Shown piece by piece: positions 1-9,074 of a stretch of DNA of 52,547 bases. The notes under the pieces are model-generated. The model ran no database searches and was not told the DNA's origin. It saw only the letters and a program-made list of their open reading frames with translations. Location of the stretch: the NCBI GenBank assembly GCA_023381535.1, contig JAMCSN010000250.1, positions 1-52,547 on the forward strand, read 5' to 3'. A program made the translations under genes and the position numbers. The DNA is from Bacteroidota bacterium (GTDB lineage: Bacteria; Bacteroidota; Ignavibacteria; Ignavibacteriales; Melioribacteraceae). Position 1 is the first letter of the stretch. The number at the start of each line of letters is the position of its first letter.

Positions 1-1
1 A

Positions 2-1918
2 CCTGGCTCTTCAAACACCGTTGACGTGACTTATGATGTTTACGAAAACTTTTTGAAAGCGGATAAGATTGTAGATGCGAAGATTTACAAAACCGATGTT
101 AACGATTACCGTTTCGAAGGAACGCTGAAAGACAAAGAAAAAATCTTGATTAACAATAACTACGTTGATGTAAAGACATTTTCCGTTACGCTTGTAGATG
201 CCGTTCTTCAGAATCAAATAAAAGTTTGGGATGAAAAAAATATAAAGTACACTTTCGTTAAAGAATCTAATGAATGGATGAATGTGCTATTTGGTTTCAT
301 CCCGTGGATTTTGTTTATCGCATTCTGGATCTTCATGATGCGCCGGATGCAAGGCGGTGGTGCAGGCGGAACACGAGGCATTTTCAACTTTGGAAAGAGC
401 AAAGCAAAATTGATTTCGGAATCGGCAATCAAAGTTACTTTTAAAGATGTTGCCGGTGCCGATGAAGCGAAACAAGAACTCCAAGAGATAATTGAATTTT
501 TGAAAGAGCCCGGAAAATTTCAAAGGCTCGGCGGCAAAATTCCGCGCGGAGTTTTGTTGTTGGGACCTCCGGGAACCGGTAAAACTTTATTGGCTCGTGC
601 TGTTGCCGGCGAAGCGGGCGTTCCGTTCTTCTCAATTTCCGGTGCCGACTTTGTTGAAATGTTTGTCGGTGTTGGCGCAAGCCGTGTGCGTGATTTATTC
701 GAGCAGGGAAAGAAAAGCGCGCCATGCATAATTTTTATTGATGAGATTGATGCTGTGGGCCGTCACCGCGGCGCCGGTTTGGGCGGCGGACACGATGAAC
801 GTGAACAGACGCTGAACCAATTATTGGTTGAGATGGATGGCTTCGAACAGAACAGCGGCGTAATTATTATAGCTGCAACAAACCGTCCCGATGTTCTCGA
901 TCCTGCGTTGCTGCGTCCCGGTCGTTTCGATCGCCAGGTTGTTGTTGATCGTCCTGACGTAAAAGGAAGAGAAGGAATTCTAAAAGTTCACACAAGAAAA
1001 ATTCCGTTGGATATTGATGTTGATCTTGCAACCCTTGCGAAAGGTACTCCGGGATTAGCCGGCGCCGAGCTTGCAAACATGGCAAACGAAGCTGCGCTTC
1101 TTGCCGCAAGAAAAGATAAGAAAAATGTTTCCATGGCTGACTTTGAAGAAGCCAAAGACAAAGTTATGATGGGAATGGAACGTAAGAGCATGATCATTTC
1201 CGAAGAAGAAAAGAAGATTACTGCTTATCATGAGATTGGTCACGTTCTGGTTGCAAGAATGATTCCTGAAGCCGATCCTGTTCATAAAGTTACAATTATT
1301 CCGCGAGGTCGCGCGCTTGGCGTTACAACTTATCTTCCGGTTGATGAAAAACATACTTACTCAAAAAATTATCTTGAAGCGATGATCACTTATGCGCTAG
1401 GCGGACGAGCTGCGGAGAAACTTGTATTCAACCGTTTTACTACCGGCGCCGGTAATGATATTGAAAAAGCAACCGGCATTGCGCGTAAGATGGTTTGCGA
1501 GTGGGGCATGAGTGAAAAGCTTGGTCCACTTGCTTACGGTGCGCGTGAAGAAGAAATATTTTTAGGTCGCGAAATTACAAAGCATAAAGATTTCAGCGAA
1601 CAAACCGCGCAGGATATAGACAGCGAGCTGAAGAAAATTGTAATAACATGTATGGAGCGTGCTGAAAAGATTCTTTCCGAGAATATGGATGTGCTTCATA
1701 GACTTTCAAAAGATTTACTCGAAAGAGAAATTCTTGACGCCGACGAAATTGATAAAGTTATGCGTGGAGAAGAACTTCCGCCGGTAAAAAGAAACGGTGC
1801 CGATTCAAATAAAAATTCTGTCGTCGATGCTGTCCCAGATCATGTTCAGCAGTTGATCGAAGAAAAGAAGAAGAGAGAAGCTGAAAAGAAACCAGACGGC
1901 GGTAATGACGGCAATTGA
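2..1918 (+). CDS. ftsH: ATP-dependent zinc metalloprotease FtsH (5' end outside window)
   Basis: FtsH is a membrane-anchored hexameric AAA+ protease that degrades damaged or regulatory membrane and cytosolic proteins. The frame is open to the left edge of the window, so the first transmembrane helix and true start are missing; the GTG at 26 is internal. Visible in order are the end of the periplasmic domain, the second membrane helix ([12 protein letters not shown], near 310-345), and the AAA domain with Walker A GPPGTGKT (from 563) and Walker [12 protein letters not shown] (near 730). The second region of homology around [20 protein letters not shown] follows. The zinc site HEIGH (near 1228-1242) has Ile where HEAGH is usual, but both His and the Glu are kept. 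The C-terminal tail is Lys/Glu-rich. It overlaps the next gene by 14 bases, suggesting translational coupling. Identity is certain. Confidence 0.98.
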   Translation, partial: PGSSNTVDVTYDVYENFLKADKIVDAKIYKTDVNDYRFEGTLKDKEKILINNNYVDVKTFSVTLVDAVLQNQIKVWDEKNIKYTFVKESNEWMNVLFGFIPWILFIAFWIFMMRRMQGGGAGGTRGIFNFGKSKAKLISESAIKVTFKDVAGADEAKQELQEIIEFLKEPGKFQRLGGKIPRGVLLLGPPGTGKTLLARAVAGEAGVPFFSISGADFVEMFVGVGASRVRDLFEQGKKSAPCIIFIDEIDAVGRHRGAGLGGGHDEREQTLNQLLVEMDGFEQNSGVIIIAATNRPDVLDPALLRPGRFDRQVVVDRPDVKGREGILKVHTRKIPLDIDVDLATLAKGTPGLAGAELANMANEAALLAARKDKKNVSMADFEEAKDKVMMGMERKSMIISEEEKKITAYHEIGHVLVARMIPEADPVHKVTIIPRGRALGVTTYLPVDEKHTYSKNYLEAMITYALGGRAAEKLVFNRFTTGAGNDIEKATGIARKMVCEWGMSEKLGPLAYGAREEEIFLGREITKHKDFSEQTAQDIDSELKKIVITCMERAEKILSENMDVLHRLSKDLLEREILDADEIDKVMRGEELPPVKRNGADSNKNSVVDAVPDHVQQLIEEKKKREAEKKPDGGNDGN

Positions 1919-2573
1919 ACGCGCAACTATAGATTACAAATCCGAAGTTTTTAGAAAGGCAATCCATCTCTGTTCCCTTTCAATTCCGATTGTTTATTAT
2001 CACATCACAAAGGAATTGGCTCTTTGGATACTAATTCCTTTGGCTGTTTTTTCACTTCTAGTTGATTACGGAAGATATTATAACAAACCTCTGGCGGAAT
2101 TCATCTATAAAATTTTCGGTTTCATTCTTAGAAAACACGAAGTCGATTCGAAGAAGAAAAACTTGAACGGCGCCACTTACGTTTTACTTTCTGCCGTTAC
2201 GGTTGTATTAATTTTTCCGAAGGTATTTGTTGTTACATCGTTCGCAGTTCTAATTGTCGGCGATATTGCTGCGGCATTGATCGGTAGAAAGTTCGGCAAA
2301 ACAAAATTTCTATATAAAAGTTTGGAAGGCACGCTCGCTTTCTTGTTCTTTTCGTTCATCGTAATATTTTTTACGCCGAAAATTCAAGGAAACATTACAG
2401 AATACCTGATCGGTTTCATCGCAGTTATAGTTGGCGGAATTGCTGAAAACATTTCCGGCGAGTGGGCTGACGACAATTTTATGATTCCAATTACAATGAG
2501 CGTTACGATGTGGATTCTTTACTGGCTGCTTCTCCCGCAGTTGGGTTTAGTGTTGCCAAACGTACCGAACTAA
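1905..2573 (+). CDS. Polyprenol/diacylglycerol kinase family membrane protein (CTP-dependent type)
   Basis: A 222-residue polytopic membrane protein of the SEC59/dolichol kinase, phytol kinase and yeast Dgk1 superfamily, whose members phosphorylate lipid alcohols or diacylglycerol using CTP. The N-terminal RKAIHLCSL stretch, the LNGATYVLL segment, the central [17 protein letters not shown] motif and the following KSLEGTLAF are the family hallmarks. About six hydrophobic helices are visible. The ATG at 1905 lies inside the end of ftsH. Its stop TAA shares bases with the TAG stop of the convergent glnE-like gene. The substrate cannot be read from sequence; phytol/farnesol salvage, undecaprenol or diacylglycerol phosphorylation are all possible. 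Family is secure, substrate is not. Confidence 0.85.
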   Translation: MTAIERATIDYKSEVFRKAIHLCSLSIPIVYYHITKELALWILIPLAVFSLLVDYGRYYNKPLAEFIYKIFGFILRKHEVDSKKKNLNGATYVLLSAVTVVLIFPKVFVVTSFAVLIVGDIAAALIGRKFGKTKFLYKSLEGTLAFLFFSFIVIFFTPKIQGNITEYLIGFIAVIVGGIAENISGEWADDNFMIPITMSVTMWILYWLLLPQLGLVLPNVPN

Positions 2574-5371
2574 CTTCCCAAGAATTTTTTTAGTAATAGG
2601 TTGTTTGATTTTACCACTTCTTTAACTTTGTGAGTCAAACCTTCTTCTGAGTATTTCAAAAACTCTGCAAGCAATTTCTTCTTTGTAGAATCATCGGGGA
2701 TTTTTGTGTTTTCCGTATTAAAGACGGTTTGAATTGAGAGCTCGATTTTTCGAAGTTCTTTCCAGTTGGAAGATAAAAGTTGATGATCCTTTTGCGTCAG
2801 AAGAGTTTTAACGGTTTTAATCATGTCTTCGAAATTTTTTCCTGAACATTTCGCGAAAAGTTTTGCGTTGCTCAAACATAAGTATTGAACAAGGAAATTA
2901 ATCGTCTGTAACCCACCCGCATCTTTCTTAATATCGAAGCCCGAAGATTCGGTTCTAATTTGCTGCCGCAAAATGGTCGAGTACATCGTTCGCATTTCTT
3001 CGCGGATTTTGTCTTGCGGTAAATTCTTAACGGAATCCAAAACTAATTTTTCGAATTCATCAAATAACATTTTGTCGCCACTCACATAGCGCAGTTTAAG
3101 CAGCGACTGAAATTCCCAGATGCGCGCACGTTTCTCAAGGTAATCTTTGTAATTAATTATGTCCCAAACTATTGGAGATTTTTTCCCTTCCGGTCTTAAA
3201 CGAAAATCAACTTCGAAAGGCTGAAGCGTTTCTCTCAACTGCTGAATCAAGTTCGTGAATTGATTCTGTATGTCTGGATGATCGGTTACGCTGTCAACCA
3301 CGAGGACAAGATCGATGTCGGAAGCGAAATTCATCGACTCACATCCGAAACTTCCCAAACCGGCAATGAAAAACTTGCACGGGGAATGAAATTTCTCCGC
3401 TGCCGAATTAATTTTTGCGGTAACGAATTTTGTAATAAGTTCTGAGACGCCGCGTGCTGTAATTAAATTCGACGTAAGCTGCACGGAGAGAAGTAGAAAA
3501 AGTTGAGACAACGAAAAATTCTGCAATTCGTCATCCGGCTTTTTAAGAAATACTTTTCGTGTAAGAAAAAACTCTTCGAGATTGCTGTCCGTTGAAATTA
3601 AATCGACGGATTTTTGCGAGTAGAGACAAATCCGCAAAAAATTTTCGAAGAATCTTTTGTTTGCAAATTCGCCGTACCATATTGAGGGAAATTTTGTCGC
3701 GCGAATTATTTTTACAAAATTTTCCAGAACTCTATCGGGATCGCTGCATTTCTTCAGATAGCCGTACAAATTAGTTTCGAGCGAATTGAATAATTCAATT
3801 GTGCGGGAATCAAATTCCTTCCGATCGATGATTCCCATACCGGTTCTTAAAAAAGATAAATTCTTTTCCGCTTTCGTGTTGTCTTTAAATCTAACCGATT
3901 CTGCGCCGGTTTTGTTCTGACCAGCTTCGCTTGCCAAAACTTTGTTGTAAATTTTTCTAACCGATTGCCTTGACTCGTGAATTTTTTCCCGAAGTTCTTT
4001 GATCGATTCTAATTTCAGAAAAACGACGAGCTTCTGCTGCAATTCCAAATCATCCGGAATAACATGGGTCTGCGTATCGTTCATTAGCTGAAGAAAATGC
4101 TCGATCCTTCTATAAAAAATGTATGAATCCGAGAGAATCTTTTTTTCATTCTTGTTTAAAAGCTTATTCTTCGTGAGCTCTTCAATTGTCAGCAAAGAAT
4201 TTCCGCTCCGGAGCGATTTTAATTTTGCGCCGTTCAAAAGTTGAAGTGCCTGAACGGTAAATTCAATATCACGAATACCGCCTGTAAAAGTTTTAACGTT
4301 ATCCTTCTCCGGATACTGCCTTTCGATGTTTGATTTCATCGTTCGTATTTTTTCTTTTACTGATGTTGAGATTAAAGAACTGAAAACATATTGCTGAACG
4401 AACGAATGAAATTTGTTATAAAGCGATTGGTCGCCGCATACATAATCAAGTTTGATCAGCATTTGCCGTTCCCAATCTTCGCCGCGGGTCTCGTAATATT
4501 TTATGTAATCACCAATTGCTTTGCACAATGGCGAATACTTGCCGTCGGGACGCAGACGGAAATCTACGCGGTAAATGTAACCGCGATCTGAAATATCAGT
4601 TGATGACTTTGCGAAAAGTTGAACTGATTCCGATAGCAATTCATGAAAATCTTTATTTGTACCGGTCAAGGTTGCGTTGGAATCATAAAACAAAATAAGA
4701 TCAACGTCGGAACTGTAGTTGAGTTCGCCGCCGCCGAGTTTGCCGAGAGAGCAGAGGCAATATTTTCGTTCGTTCGGCTGCGCAGTGTATTTTAATTGAA
4801 CTTCCGAAAAACAAATTTCAAATAGTCTTCCGTTTATTGCTTTTGCCAAAAATGAAAGCTGCTGTGTGATGGATAGCAACTGATCCAAGCCCAAGATATC
4901 TGTGAGCCCGATTTTTAGAATGAATCTTTTTTTGATTTGGCGCAGAAAATTCAGCCGGGCGTTGAAAGATTTAAACTTCGAAATACCTTCTGTGATTTCT
5001 TTTTCTAAATCAGTGTAATCAATTTTTTTAGAAAGGTAATCTTGATCGAATACCTGGTAGAGATATTCCGGATTTTGAACGGCGATGTCTGTTAAAAAGT
5101 TGCTGCTGGCGGCAATCGCGCTGATAATTTCGCTGTGGTGTGGATACAAAATCAATTCATGCAAGAAAGAAACTTTGTCGAAAATTGCGGAAAAGATTCT
5201 TACAAGATTGGATTCCGAAGATTGGCTAATATGAAATTTTGAACCGTCGGTTTCCAATGTACGGATTACTTTTTCAAACGTGTCGGAAGGAACAACTCCC
5301 TCGGTAAGCTCAATCATCTTTTGAATGAATCCGGACGAAAAATGGAAACTCTTCCTTGCCAAAATAGTCAC
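2570..5371 (-). CDS. glnE: GlnE-like glutamine synthetase adenylyltransferase/deadenylase
   Basis: A 933-residue protein, close to the roughly 950 residues of GlnE, which adenylylates and deadenylylates glutamine synthetase under PII control. Two nucleotidyltransferase domains are visible: one near residue 210 (LGKLGGGELNYSSDVDL, then LILFYD) and one near residue 670 (LGSFGCESMNFASDIDL). Each is followed by a helical glutamate-synthase-adenylyltransferase linker with VDFRLRPDGK and VDFRLRPEGK. In known GlnE proteins the N-terminal domain removes AMP and the C-terminal one adds it. The second domain departs from the usual GKLGG consensus (Lys replaced by Ser, Gly by Cys) while keeping the SDxD metal-binding acids. 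A PII gene lies 3 kb away beyond secA, divergently oriented, which fits nitrogen control. The start at 5371 is an ATG; the region upstream to secA holds no other gene. Confidence 0.88.
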   Translation of the reverse strand: MTILARKSFHFSSGFIQKMIELTEGVVPSDTFEKVIRTLETDGSKFHISQSSESNLVRIFSAIFDKVSFLHELILYPHHSEIISAIAASSNFLTDIAVQNPEYLYQVFDQDYLSKKIDYTDLEKEITEGISKFKSFNARLNFLRQIKKRFILKIGLTDILGLDQLLSITQQLSFLAKAINGRLFEICFSEVQLKYTAQPNERKYCLCSLGKLGGGELNYSSDVDLILFYDSNATLTGTNKDFHELLSESVQLFAKSSTDISDRGYIYRVDFRLRPDGKYSPLCKAIGDYIKYYETRGEDWERQMLIKLDYVCGDQSLYNKFHSFVQQYVFSSLISTSVKEKIRTMKSNIERQYPEKDNVKTFTGGIRDIEFTVQALQLLNGAKLKSLRSGNSLLTIEELTKNKLLNKNEKKILSDSYIFYRRIEHFLQLMNDTQTHVIPDDLELQQKLVVFLKLESIKELREKIHESRQSVRKIYNKVLASEAGQNKTGAESVRFKDNTKAEKNLSFLRTGMGIIDRKEFDSRTIELFNSLETNLYGYLKKCSDPDRVLENFVKIIRATKFPSIWYGEFANKRFFENFLRICLYSQKSVDLISTDSNLEEFFLTRKVFLKKPDDELQNFSLSQLFLLLSVQLTSNLITARGVSELITKFVTAKINSAAEKFHSPCKFFIAGLGSFGCESMNFASDIDLVLVVDSVTDHPDIQNQFTNLIQQLRETLQPFEVDFRLRPEGKKSPIVWDIINYKDYLEKRARIWEFQSLLKLRYVSGDKMLFDEFEKLVLDSVKNLPQDKIREEMRTMYSTILRQQIRTESSGFDIKKDAGGLQTINFLVQYLCLSNAKLFAKCSGKNFEDMIKTVKTLLTQKDHQLLSSNWKELRKIELSIQTVFNTENTKIPDDSTKKKLLAEFLKYSEEGLTHKVKEVVKSNNLLLKKFLGS

Positions 5372-5560
5372 TCATCCATAGTTCGATAACTAAAATACTC
5401 TAAGAGAAAATAAATCGCACTAATTATAAACGGCAATTACTACTCTTAATCACAATTTTGGTAATGCGGAAACGATTTGGTACGCATGATTACACGCTGT
5501 TTCATTGCATTTCAGAACCCCTTTGTTTAATTTTCTTGCCCGAAAAATAAGGAGAATTTG

Positions 5561-8500
5561 ATGCTCGATTCGTTTTTGAAGAAGATTTTTGGCGATAAGA
5601 ATGTGCGTGCGACTAAGGATTTGTGGCCTGTTGTTGAACAAATAAATGTTGAATACGAAAAACTGCAAGGTCTGTCGGATGATGAACTTCGCGCTAAGAC
5701 TGCAGAATTTAAACAAAAAATTCAAGATGCAACCGCAGATATAAGAACTCCTCTAGATGAACTTAAATTGAAACTTCAAGACGTTCAATCATCGGAAGAG
5801 AAACATCAACTTTACGATGAAATTGAAAAATTAGAAGAAGAGTTAACCGACAAGTACGAAGAAGTCCTCGATGAAATTCTACCCGAAGCTTTTGCAGTTG
5901 TCAAAGATACATGCCGGAGATTAGTCGGTAAGACGTGGGAAGCTGCCGGAAATAAAATTACATGGGACATGATTCCGTATGATGTTCAATTAATGGGCGG
6001 AATAGTTTTGCATCAAGGCAAGATTGCGGAAATGGCTACCGGCGAAGGTAAAACACTCGTTGCAACTTTACCGATTTATCTTAATGCGCTTACCGGACGC
6101 GGCGTTCATCTTGTAACCGTTAACGATTACCTTGCCAAACGCGATAGCGAATGGATGGGCGAGATTTACAAATTCCACGGACTCACAGTCGGCTGCATCA
6201 TAAACACAATGGATTCCGAAGAACGGGTTAAAATGTACAACTCCGACATCACCTACGGAACGAACAACGAATTTGGTTTTGACTACTTGCGCGATAACAT
6301 GGCAAGCGAAAAAGAATTTTGTGTTCAGCGCAAACACAATTATGCAATTGTTGATGAAGTTGATTCCGTATTGATCGATGAAGCGAGAACACCATTAATC
6401 ATTTCCGGTCCTGTCGGTTCAACCGAACATAAATTTGACGAAATGAAACCGCGTGTGGAACGCTTGTTTAGAAAACAAGCTAACCTGGTTGCTTCGATTG
6501 TAAAAGAAGCAGAACAACTTTTACAATCCGGTGACGGCAAAAGTAGAGACCAAGCCGGCGTGTTAATTCTCAGAGCTCATCGTGGTTTTCCAAAAAACAA
6601 AGCGCTGTTGAAATTAATTTCAGAACCTGAATACAAAAAACTAATGCAGCAGACCGAATTGGAATTCTTACGCGAGAATGCAAAACGGATGCCTGAAATT
6701 GATGAAGAACTTTATTACGCTATCGATGAAAAACAAAATCAAATTGATTTAACCGAAAAAGGCAGAGAGGAACTTGCACAAGGTTCTTCCGAAGGTAAAG
6801 AATTTTTTGTTCTGCCGGATTTGGGAACTGAGATAAGCAAAATTGAAAACGATCCAAACTACACTACCGAAGCCAGAGTAAAACGGAAAGATGAACTCTA
6901 CCACATTTATTCTGAAAGGTCCGATAGAATTCACACGCTAAATCAATTATTGAAAGCGTACACACTTTTCGAAAAAGATGTGGAATATGTTATCACTGAA
7001 GAAGGCAAGGTTGCCATCGTTGATGAATTTACAGGACGTGTACTTCCTGGCAGAAGATATTCAGACGGTCTTCATCAAGCTATCGAAGCTAAAGAAAGTG
7101 TTAAAGTAGAACGCGATACCCAAACGCTGGCAACTATTACTCTCCAAAATTATTTTCGTCTTTATAAAAAACTTGCCGGTATGACCGGTACCGCTGAAAC
7201 GGAAGAAGGAGAATTTTTTGAAATTTATAAATTGGAAGTTGTTGTAATTCCAACCAACAGACCTATCATTCGTGACGACCAGGACGATGCAATTTTCCGT
7301 TCGAAGCGCGAAAAATATAATGCGGTGCTGGAAAAAATAAAAGAGCTTCGCGAAAAGAAACGCCCGGTATTGGTTGGTACAACGAGTGTGGATGTCTCCG
7401 AGACAATCAGCAGAATGTTGAAGCGTCAGGGAATAGCTCACAATGTTTTGAATGCAAAGCAGCATCAGCGCGAAGCGGAGATTGTTGCATTTGCCGGTCA
7501 ACCGGGAGCTGTTACAATCGCGACAAACATGGCGGGACGCGGTACGGATATTAAACTTGGCGCTGGAGTCGTCGATTCCGGTGGTCTCTACATTTTAGGT
7601 ACCGAGCGTCACGAGGCGAGACGCATCGACCGACAGTTGCGTGGACGAGCAGGTCGTCAGGGTGATCCGGGTACCACAAAGTTTTTCGTTTCGCTTGAAG
7701 ATGATCTGATGCGTTTGTTCGGGAGCGATAGAATTACGAGCATTATGGGTAGAATGGGAATGGAAGACGGCGAAGCCATTCAACATCCGCTAATAACACG
7801 CTCGGTTGAACGCGCGCAGAAAAAAGTTGAAGAAAACAACTTTGCAATAAGAAAGAGATTGCTGGAATTTGATAACGTTATGAACCAGCAGCGCGAAGTT
7901 ATATATTCTCGAAGACGCCAGGCGCTCGAAGGAGAAAGATTAAAAAGCGAAGTGTTCGATTACCTTGATGAATTTGTTTCAAGCATAGTTGAGAAATATT
8001 ACGATGACGGGAACATCGACAAAATTCATGAAGAAGTTCTGCAGAATCTCTTAGTTGATCTTAAGATTGAATCGAGTATTTTTGAAACACTCGGCAAGGA
8101 CGGAGTGACTGAAAAAATTCTTGAAGCTGCCAAAGATTTTTACGCAAGAAAAGAAGAAATGCTCGGCAGCCAGTTAATGGCTAGACTTGAAAGATATGCT
8201 GTTCTCAGCGTTATCGATGAAAAATGGAAAGAGCATCTTCGAGAGATGGATGATTTGAAAGAAGGAATCGGTTTACGCGCCTACGGTCAAAAAGATCCGC
8301 TGCTTGAATACAAAGGTGAATCGTACACTTTGTTTGTAAATCTTTTGGATCAAATAAGAAATGACGTTGTTACATTCTGTTTCAAGTTCTGGCCGCAAGC
8401 TCCTGCCGAAGTGCAAGGCAGAAAAACAACGCCGGCACAAAGAATGCAGACCATCAAAGATGCGGCGGATAACATGGGGCTCCGCACCACTTCTCCGGAA

Positions 8501-8623
8501 GGCGAGGGAGACCATCGAGGTAAAAAACAGCCGGTACGGGTTGAAGCCAAAGTCGGCAGAAACGATCCTTGTCCTTGTGGAAGTGGAAAAAAATATAAAA
8601 ATTGCCATGGCAAAAACGTCTAA
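5561..8623 (+). CDS. secA: Protein translocase subunit SecA
   Basis: SecA is the ATPase motor that drives preproteins through SecYEG. The 1020-residue product is longer than E. coli SecA, with a Bacteroidota-style insertion around residues 290-400. Motif I MATGEGKT lies near residue 158, the DEAD-type VDEVDSVLIDEARTPL near 264, and the second nucleotide-binding fold includes TNMAGRGTDIKLG and the arginine-finger segment LRGRAGRQGDPG. The C terminus is a SEC-C zinc motif (NDPCPCGSGKKYKNCHG) that binds SecB or ribosomes. The ATG at 5561 is preferred over an adjacent TTG at 5558 because an AAGGAG lies at 5549-5554. It is followed by PII after 12 bases. Identity is certain. Confidence 0.98.
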   Translation: MLDSFLKKIFGDKNVRATKDLWPVVEQINVEYEKLQGLSDDELRAKTAEFKQKIQDATADIRTPLDELKLKLQDVQSSEEKHQLYDEIEKLEEELTDKYEEVLDEILPEAFAVVKDTCRRLVGKTWEAAGNKITWDMIPYDVQLMGGIVLHQGKIAEMATGEGKTLVATLPIYLNALTGRGVHLVTVNDYLAKRDSEWMGEIYKFHGLTVGCIINTMDSEERVKMYNSDITYGTNNEFGFDYLRDNMASEKEFCVQRKHNYAIVDEVDSVLIDEARTPLIISGPVGSTEHKFDEMKPRVERLFRKQANLVASIVKEAEQLLQSGDGKSRDQAGVLILRAHRGFPKNKALLKLISEPEYKKLMQQTELEFLRENAKRMPEIDEELYYAIDEKQNQIDLTEKGREELAQGSSEGKEFFVLPDLGTEISKIENDPNYTTEARVKRKDELYHIYSERSDRIHTLNQLLKAYTLFEKDVEYVITEEGKVAIVDEFTGRVLPGRRYSDGLHQAIEAKESVKVERDTQTLATITLQNYFRLYKKLAGMTGTAETEEGEFFEIYKLEVVVIPTNRPIIRDDQDDAIFRSKREKYNAVLEKIKELREKKRPVLVGTTSVDVSETISRMLKRQGIAHNVLNAKQHQREAEIVAFAGQPGAVTIATNMAGRGTDIKLGAGVVDSGGLYILGTERHEARRIDRQLRGRAGRQGDPGTTKFFVSLEDDLMRLFGSDRITSIMGRMGMEDGEAIQHPLITRSVERAQKKVEENNFAIRKRLLEFDNVMNQQREVIYSRRRQALEGERLKSEVFDYLDEFVSSIVEKYYDDGNIDKIHEEVLQNLLVDLKIESSIFETLGKDGVTEKILEAAKDFYARKEEMLGSQLMARLERYAVLSVIDEKWKEHLREMDDLKEGIGLRAYGQKDPLLEYKGESYTLFVNLLDQIRNDVVTFCFKFWPQAPAEVQGRKTTPAQRMQTIKDAADNMGLRTTSPEGEGDHRGKKQPVRVEAKVGRNDPCPCGSGKKYKNCHGKNV

Positions 8624-8974
<351 letters not shown>

Positions 8975-9074
8975 ATTGTATCCATTCTTTTTGACTTGTT
9001 GTTTACAAACAAAATGAGGATTTAGCGCATAATAGTTTTTACGGTTTAGTATCAAACACAATAACGGAAAAGTG

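Noticed and set aside
5450..5725. Minus-strand ORF overlapping the start of secA
   Set aside because: It covers the secA ribosome-binding site and N terminus in antisense, with a Phe/Leu/Asn-rich translation typical of a shadow frame.
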